Shown piece by piece: positions 59,073 through 64,000 of a stretch of 64,000 bases of DNA. The notes beneath the pieces were generated by a model. It was not told the origin of the DNA, searched no databases, and was given only the letters and a program-made list of their open reading frames with translations. Numbering within the stretch: position 1 is the stretch's first letter; the number at the start of each line of letters is the position of its first letter. The position numbers and the translations under genes are program-made. The DNA comes from Arthrobacter sp. Soil736 (GTDB lineage: Bacteria > Actinomycetota > Actinomycetes > Actinomycetales > Micrococcaceae), in assembly GCF_001428005.1 (NCBI RefSeq), contig NZ_LMSB01000006.1, positions 53,324 through 117,323 on the forward strand, read 5' to 3'.

Positions 59073-61082
59073 TTAGTCCATGCCGCGGAGGTCCAGCACC
59101 AGCTCGGTGTCGCCGTCGGCCTGCAGCACCACCGGGATGCCCCAGTCCTGCTGGTACAGGTGGCACGCCGCGTGGTCGGGGATCTCCCCGTCCTCGGTTT
59201 CGGGGCCGTCGCAGGCTGCGGCGCGGGCCGTAATGTGCAGCACGCCCTCGGGAACGTCGGAGGCCAGCTCCAGCGTGCGAAGCAGACCCACGGAGGTTCC
59301 GCCGCCGGACACTAGCAACTCCGGCGGGGTGGAGGAGATCTTCAGCTGCGTGGGATCGCCCCAGCGGTCGTCCAGCTTCTGGCCCGTGGGCGCCGTGAAG
59401 CGGACGGTCAGCTCCAGGGGTCCCGCGGCCACGGGGCTCTTGGGCCGGTGCGTCTGCACCGCTCCCTCGTCCACCTGCTGCGCCTCCTTGGGGATGGGCA
59501 CGTAGACCAACTGGTGCTTGTTGGCCTCGACCACCACCAGCAGCGGTTCCTTACCTGCAACCTGCGTGTGGTCCACAATCACGTCGGAGGGCTCGGACAG
59601 GCCCCGCGCTAGGGTGGACACGGTCTTTGTGGCGGGGTCGTAGCGGCGAACCGCACCGTTGTAGGTGTCTGCGATAGCCACGGAACCGTCCGGCAGCACA
59701 GTGACCCCGAGCGGGTGCTGCAGGCGCGCCCCGGAGGCCTCGCCGTCGCGGAAGCCGAAGTCGAAAAGCCCCTTGCCCACGGCGGATTCAACGGTGACGG
59801 TTCCGTCGTCGTCGATCACAAGCTTGCGGACGGCGGATGTCTCCGAGTCCGCCACCCAAATGTTGCCATCCGCATCTTCGGCAAGGCCGGACGGCTGCGC
59901 GAACCATGCCTCGTGGGCGGGTCCGTCCAGCAGCCCTTCCAGGCCGTTGCCGGCGATGATCGACACGGCTCCGGTCAGCGGATCGAAGCTGAAGATCTGG
60001 TGCACGCCGGCCATGGCAACCACCACGGCGTTGAGCTTGGCGGACCACACAACGTCCCAGGGCGAGCTGAGGGAAACCTCCAGCGGGTGCTCGCTGAGGC
60101 GGCCGGTAAAGCCGGCGGCGTCCTCGTCCACGCGGGCCGGTCCGGTCTCCAGCAGGCGCTGCACGCCGCTGCCGACGAGTGTGGTGACGGTTCCGTCCGT
60201 GAGGGACAGTCCACGGAGGCGGTGGTTGACGGAGTCGGCAATCACGACGTCGTAGCCCGTCTTGGCGGCCACGTCTTCCGGCAGGAGGACCAGGCCCTGG
60301 GGCTCGTTGAACTCTGCGGTGGGCTTCACGGAGTCGACGTCGGCTCCGGGGCCGTCGGCGTAGCCCCTGGTCCCGGTGCCGAACGTGCCGAGCACCGTGT
60401 GGAAGCCGGTGTCGAGCTCCACGAGGCGGTGGTGGCCCGTGTCCGTGACCAGCCAGGTGCCGGCATCCGAACCGGCGGCAGCACCGCCGTCGGGCTTTCC
60501 GGCAGCGGAACCGCGTCCGGCCGGCAGGTAGAGGGCCTTCCCCGGGAAGCGCAGCGTGCCCGACGTCGGTTCCGGTGCCACGTAGGGGCCGTGGCCGCGG
60601 TGCAGGGTGCCCTTCGCCTCGTGTTCGGCAATCAGTTCGGGGATGAGCACGGCGAGGCCGTCCGCGTGGCCTTCGCCGGAAAGGTGCGCCACGATGTAGC
60701 CCTCGGGGTCGATGACCACCAGGGTGGGCCACGCGCGGGCCGTGTAGGCCTTCCAGGTTTCCAGCTCGGGATCGTCCAGGACCGGGTGGTGGATCTCGTA
60801 GCGTTCCACGGCAGCGGCGAGGGCCACGGGATCGGCCTCGTGCTCAAACTTCGGTGAGTGCACGCCGACTGTGACCAGGACGTCGGAGTACTTCTCTTCG
60901 AGCGGGCGCAGCTCGTCCAGCACGTGGAGGCAGTTGATGCAGCAGAAGGTCCAGAAGTCGAGCAGGACGATCTTGCCGCGCAGGGCGTGGAGGTCCAAGG
61001 TCTTGCCGCCGGTGTTCAGCCAGTTGCGGCCCACCAGTTCGGAGGCGCGGACCCGGTGGTGGGTGCGTACGGTTTCGCTCAT
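59073..61082 (-). CDS. thioredoxin-like/NHL-repeat protein (NHLRC2-like)
   Basis: 669 aa. Residues ~10-150 are a TlpA/thioredoxin-like domain with the cysteine motif CCINC in LLDFWTFCCINCLHVLDELRPLE. NHL repeats follow (~205-545), which form a beta-propeller (ADSVNHRLRGLSL, WVADSETSAVRKL, IADTYNGAVRRYD). The C-terminal part is beta-rich. There is no signal peptide, so it appears cytoplasmic. Its ATG shares a base with the stop of the CopD-CtaG gene (TGATG), linking it to copper handling or cytochrome oxidase assembly (inference). Confidence 0.85.
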   Translation of the reverse strand: MSETVRTHHRVRASELVGRNWLNTGGKTLDLHALRGKIVLLDFWTFCCINCLHVLDELRPLEEKYSDVLVTVGVHSPKFEHEADPVALAAAVERYEIHHPVLDDPELETWKAYTARAWPTLVVIDPEGYIVAHLSGEGHADGLAVLIPELIAEHEAKGTLHRGHGPYVAPEPTSGTLRFPGKALYLPAGRGSAAGKPDGGAAAGSDAGTWLVTDTGHHRLVELDTGFHTVLGTFGTGTRGYADGPGADVDSVKPTAEFNEPQGLVLLPEDVAAKTGYDVVIADSVNHRLRGLSLTDGTVTTLVGSGVQRLLETGPARVDEDAAGFTGRLSEHPLEVSLSSPWDVVWSAKLNAVVVAMAGVHQIFSFDPLTGAVSIIAGNGLEGLLDGPAHEAWFAQPSGLAEDADGNIWVADSETSAVRKLVIDDDGTVTVESAVGKGLFDFGFRDGEASGARLQHPLGVTVLPDGSVAIADTYNGAVRRYDPATKTVSTLARGLSEPSDVIVDHTQVAGKEPLLVVVEANKHQLVYVPIPKEAQQVDEGAVQTHRPKSPVAAGPLELTVRFTAPTGQKLDDRWGDPTQLKISSTPPELLVSGGGTSVGLLRTLELASDVPEGVLHITARAAACDGPETEDGEIPDHAACHLYQQDWGIPVVLQADGDTELVLDLRGMD

Positions 61083-63271
61083 CAGCGTCCTTCCAGCTTT
61101 GAGTCGCGTTCAGCCAGCTTGGCGTCACGTTCAGCCAATTTGGCAAACATATCGTTGTAAGCGGTGAGATCGGCGTCGTTATTCCTGTCCGCGGCCCGGT
61201 CGGTGCGGCGGGTCTCGCGTTCATCGGACCTGGACCACATGATGGCGACGCCGATTGCCACCAGCAGCGTTGGGATTTCGCCGATCCCCCAGGCCACGGC
61301 TCCGCCCATTTGCTGGTCCAGGAGCGCGGACGGGCCCCAGTCCCGGCCGAGGTTGCCGAAGTAGTCGGCGGCGAGCAGGTTGGTGCCGCCCATGATGGCC
61401 ACGCCGAAGAACGCGTGGAAGCCCATGGTGGCCAGCAGCAGCACGAGCCGCAGCGGGAACGGAGCCCGGCGCGGCAGCGGGTCGGTGCCGATCATGCTGA
61501 GCACGAAGATGTACCCGGTCAGCGCGAAGTGCAGGTTCATCAGCTCGTGGCCCACATGCTCGCGCATCGCAAAGCCGAAGGCATCGGAGTAGTAGAACAG
61601 CACGATCGAACCGGCGAAGTTGGCCGCGGCGAACAGCGGGTGCGTGACCAGTTGGGAGAACTTCGAGTGCACAAAGAGCAGCAGCCACTCACGGAGTCCG
61701 CGGGAGCCGTCGGTCCTGGCCGGCAGGGCGCGCAGGGCGAGCGTCACGGGGGCGCCGAGAACCAGGAAGATCGGCGCCACCATGGTCAGTGCCATGTGGT
61801 CCACCATGTGCGCTGAGAACAGCACGCGCCCATAGACCGACGGCGGCCCGGAGGTTATGTACATCAGCACCACCAGCCCGATCACCCAGTTGATGGACCT
61901 GAACCACGGCCACTTGTCCCCGCGGGCACGGACCTTGGCCACACCGAGGAAGTAGGACACGAGGCCAAAGAGGGCGACGGCGATCCATAGCCAGTCCGGG
62001 CGCCACTCGGAGACCCAGCGCTCTGGCGTCAGTTCCGGGGGCAGCTCGTAGCCGGACAGGATGAAGGCCGGAGAGGCGTCCGGAGCGTAAGAGGTCGGCT
62101 CGGGCGGCGCAGAGCGGCCCAGAGCCACTGCAATTCCGGACGTGGCCCCCATGATGAGCAGCTCCATGAGAATCAGCTGCCACAGCACCCGGCGCGAGGA
62201 CATGGCCGCGCCCTTGCGTCCCAGCTGCGGAATGATCCACTGCCGGTGCATGAAGCCGATGCCGCCGAGCACCACCGTGGCCGCAGACTTCGCCAGGATC
62301 AGCTGGCCATAGGGCGAACCGAAGAGGTCGGCCCAGCTGGTCACCCGGACGCTGGCATTGATCACGCCTGAAGCGAAGACCAGTACAAACGCGAACCCTG
62401 CAAGCGAGGAGAAACGCCGGAGCGTGGGCTCGGTGATGTCTGCGGGGCCGCCGGGCAGGGAGACCCGAGGGGCCTGCGACGGGTTTCGTGTGCCGGCCAG
62501 GTTCGGCGTGCCGGCCAGGATGCCGGAGAGCAGTGCGAGCATGATGATGCCGCCAACCCAGGCGCTGACGCCTACCAGGTGCAGGCCGAGCGAGTTGATG
62601 GCGCCCTCGTGGTCATCCGAGCTTGAGGAGTGGCCGATCAGCGCAGTGGGAACCAGTCCGATCAGCGCCAGCACCAGAGTTAACGCCAGGCCTGTCAGGG
62701 AGCGCACGCCGAACAGGGCGGTGGTCACGACGGCGGCGATGATCGTGACGGCAAGCCAGGCCCGGCCTGTTTCAATGTCGGTCATGAAGTAGACCAGGGC
62801 CCGGGTGAATTCGGCGTCCCCGGAAATACCCTGCCCTGCCACGTCCGCGTAGGTCAGCACCAGCACAGCAATCGCTGACAGCGTCCAGGCCACGCCGGCG
62901 GCCGCAGCTACGGCAAGGGCGCGGGTAAAGGCCGGGTGCTCGGGAGCGTCATGGTCCCTGGTCCGCGAGCCGCCAAGCTTCCACGGCAGGATGCCCGCGG
63001 CGAAGATGAGCCCGCCAATCACCGTGGCCAGCGAGATGTTGTGGATTGCCTTGCTGACAGGGAGGCCCCAGCGCACCATGGCTCCGGGGTCGGACACCTC
63101 GCGGGCCGCCGCGGCACCGGAGAACAGCAACGCCGCTGCCAGCCCTAGGAAGAGCGCAGCAAGGCCGGCCAACTGCCAGGGCCGCGGAATGCCGACGGCG
63201 GCGTCAGCCTGGCTCTGCGTTCCCGGATCGGGCGCAGGCTGTGGAATACGGGATTTTGCTGCTGAGGGCAC
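61082..63271 (-). CDS. CopD-CtaG fusion: copper resistance D domain plus cytochrome c oxidase assembly factor
   Basis: A 729-aa protein with about 15 helices. The N-terminal half (~35-380) has CopD-like membrane segments (VSKAIHNISLATVIGGLIFAAG, GLVPTALIGHSSSSDDHE...LGLHLVGVSAWVGG). The C-terminal half (~420-690) is a caa3-type CtaG (SAHMVDHMALTMVAPIFLVLGAPV, GHELMNLHFALTGYIFVLSMIG, MGFHAFFGVAIM) rich in conserved His/Met. It should supply copper for oxidase assembly at the membrane. The tail holds a 7-residue repeat AKLAERD encoded by a 21-bp tandem repeat. Confidence 0.9.
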   Translation of the reverse strand: MPSAAKSRIPQPAPDPGTQSQADAAVGIPRPWQLAGLAALFLGLAAALLFSGAAAAREVSDPGAMVRWGLPVSKAIHNISLATVIGGLIFAAGILPWKLGGSRTRDHDAPEHPAFTRALAVAAAAGVAWTLSAIAVLVLTYADVAGQGISGDAEFTRALVYFMTDIETGRAWLAVTIIAAVVTTALFGVRSLTGLALTLVLALIGLVPTALIGHSSSSDDHEGAINSLGLHLVGVSAWVGGIIMLALLSGILAGTPNLAGTRNPSQAPRVSLPGGPADITEPTLRRFSSLAGFAFVLVFASGVINASVRVTSWADLFGSPYGQLILAKSAATVVLGGIGFMHRQWIIPQLGRKGAAMSSRRVLWQLILMELLIMGATSGIAVALGRSAPPEPTSYAPDASPAFILSGYELPPELTPERWVSEWRPDWLWIAVALFGLVSYFLGVAKVRARGDKWPWFRSINWVIGLVVLMYITSGPPSVYGRVLFSAHMVDHMALTMVAPIFLVLGAPVTLALRALPARTDGSRGLREWLLLFVHSKFSQLVTHPLFAAANFAGSIVLFYYSDAFGFAMREHVGHELMNLHFALTGYIFVLSMIGTDPLPRRAPFPLRLVLLLATMGFHAFFGVAIMGGTNLLAADYFGNLGRDWGPSALLDQQMGGAVAWGIGEIPTLLVAIGVAIMWSRSDERETRRTDRAADRNNDADLTAYNDMFAKLAERDAKLAERDSKLEGR
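61104..61145. repeat. 21-bp tandem repeat at the 3' end of the CopD-CtaG gene
   Basis: Two 21-bp copies (61104-61124 and 61125-61145) are in frame and encode AKLAERD twice, a short charged helix just before the overlapping start of the next gene. Confidence 0.85.
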
Positions 63272-63315
63272 TTATCCATTGTCCGCTACCGCTGCCCGCG
63301 CGGCGAATCGGAGCT

Positions 63316-63355
63316 TAAAAGCAGGCGGAGCGGCAACCGTGTCGTTGCCGCTCCG
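63316..63355 (-). terminator. rho-independent terminator of the HU gene
   Basis: A perfect 12-bp stem, CGGAGCGGCAAC (63326-63337) with GTTGCCGCTCCG (63344-63355), and a 6-nt loop. On the minus strand it is followed by CCTGCTTTT, and it lies 20 bp after the hup stop codon. Confidence 0.92.
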
Positions 63356-63374
63356 CGGGAGCTGTCGGTGCAGA

Positions 63375-63662
63375 CTACTTCTTGTTGGAGACAGCAGCCT
63401 TCAGCTTCGAGCCAGCGGTCAGCTTGACGCTGTGGCCAGCTGCGATCTGGATGGTCTCGCCGGTCTGCGGGTTGCGGCCAGTGCGGGCTGCGCGGTCGGT
63501 GCGCTCAACTGCGAGCCAGCCCGGGATGGTGATCTTCTCGCCGGAGGCGACGGAAGATTCGAAAACCTCGAACAGTGCATCGAGCACGGAGTTGACGGCT
63601 GCCTGGCTGGTGCCGGCCTTGCCTGCTACCTCTGCAACAAGTTCACTACGGTTCTTAGCCAT
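63375..63662 (-). CDS. hup: histone-like DNA-binding protein HU
   Basis: A 95-aa HU/IHF-family protein: MAKNRSELVAEVAGKAGTSQ start, VLDALFEVFESSVASGEKITIPGW helices and the DNA-binding arm TDRAARTGRNPQTGETIQI. It bends and compacts DNA as a dimer. It lacks the long Lys/Ala-rich C-terminal extension of mycobacterial HupB, so it is the short type. A strong ribosome site AGGAGG lies eight bases before the ATG, and a strong terminator follows. It is monocistronic. Confidence 0.97.
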   Translation of the reverse strand: MAKNRSELVAEVAGKAGTSQAAVNSVLDALFEVFESSVASGEKITIPGWLAVERTDRAARTGRNPQTGETIQIAAGHSVKLTAGSKLKAAVSNKK

Positions 63663-64000
63663 TTATGTCCTCCTGGACGCTTTGGATTTCTGGAGCCTGC
63701 ACACGGCATGCGTACAAGCCACTGTTCGAAAACTTACCAGCTTGCACCCGTGAGGGGGACAAATTCCGCGTGTTTCCGCGACTTTTTGACCTAAATCACC
63801 GGAATTTCGCGGGTTTTCCACCGAATTCCGCCCACAGCGGACGATGTTAAGGCCTCGCTGCGTTGAGGTCCTCGCGGCGTTGGGGCCCTCGCGGCGTTGG
63901 GGCCTGACTGCGGCGGCACGACGGCGGCCGGCCCGGCGGAACCCTCTCTCACCTTCCGCGCCTCCCACGGCGGCGCTCTCTCACTTCCTGCCGGATAATC
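63663..64000. other. 338-bp region upstream of hup, no gene supported
   Basis: It should hold the promoter of hup. The only clear structure is three 17-bp tandem repeats at 63853-63903. AT-rich blocks at about 63725-63740 and 63780-63800 may mark promoter elements. Frames in this stretch show no family features. Confidence 0.5.
63853..63903. repeat. three 17-bp tandem repeats upstream of hup
   Basis: Units at 63853-63869, 63870-63886 and 63887-63903. The last two are identical (CCTCGCGGCGTTGGGGC); the first differs at three positions. They are non-coding as far as can be seen. Confidence 0.9.

Noticed and set aside
63663..63968. 101-codon minus-strand frame upstream of hup
   Set aside because: Arg/Ala-rich with no motif, covers the expected hup promoter and the tandem repeats.

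Overview
The window reads as a chromosomal segment of a high-GC Gram-positive actinobacterium, most likely Arthrobacter, Pseudarthrobacter or a close Micrococcaceae relative. This rests on the GC-rich codon use, many GTG and TTG starts, leaderless-looking starts directly behind -10 hexamers, an actinobacterial SAM-IV-type riboswitch, a DtxR/IdeR-type iron box, a fused MrpA/B subunit, a one-chain PutA and a large secreted PxKF protein. The species is inferred; no rRNA lies in the window. I see no prophage, intact insertion sequence, integrase or CRISPR array, so this is mostly ordinary chromosome with several unusual proteins and repeat families.

Layout. 0-2.5 kb (-): a HAL/PAL-family lyase cut by the window edge, with a non-canonical MIO motif, behind an LLM flavin monooxygenase. 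2.6-4.7 kb (+): SAM-IV-type riboswitch, then DUF1737, rhodanese and metZ (methionine/sulfur). 4.7-5.05 kb (-): DUF1905. 5.1-7.7 kb (+): an iron-box-controlled fusion of adenylation, carrier and membrane acyltransferase domains, the best candidate for an undescribed system. 7.7-11.5 kb (-): racemase-family protein, carboxylate-amine ligase, and an HTH-MurA fusion with its own palindrome. 11.8 kb (+): secreted GH25-like protein. 12.8-16.2 kb (-): thiamine-precursor ECF transporter ykoEDC behind a TPP riboswitch. 16.3-18.7 kb: small genes, including a DUF2975/XRE pair with operator repeats, and a gene-free 0.5 kb. 18.8-25.3 kb (-): complete Mrp Na+/H+ antiporter operon.

25.5-32.8 kb: UMF1-like MFS transporter, KhtT/KhtU-like antiporter pair, a DUF559 protein between two copies of one palindrome, dcd, a secreted CAP protein and an SRPBCC protein. 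33.0-37.4 kb: tRNA-Gly(CCC), a 48-aa Lys-rich protein overlapping a carboxyethylornithine-synthase-like gene, a divergent MFS/LysR pair, and a zinc-ribbon protein. 37.5-43.9 kb: putA, an APC permease and a LysR regulator. putA and the permease share a 36-bp promoter module, so this looks like a proline/amino-acid uptake and catabolism regulon. 43.9-46.6 kb (+): panD, an AEC transporter and a sarcosine/N-methyltryptophan oxidase-like gene.

46.6-54.8 kb (-): a GH15 enzyme carrying a degenerate trehalose-phosphatase domain, a secreted beta-helix protein, a second LLM oxidoreductase and a large repeat-containing surface protein. 55-64 kb: a HerA-like ATPase, a membrane-anchored protein, a second DUF559 protein, a thioredoxin-NHL protein translationally coupled to a CopD-CtaG fusion, and the histone-like protein HU.

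Regulation can be read at several points: two riboswitches, an iron box, operator-like palindromes or direct repeats next to regulator genes, and strong hairpin terminators. Two families of dispersed intergenic inverted repeats also occur.
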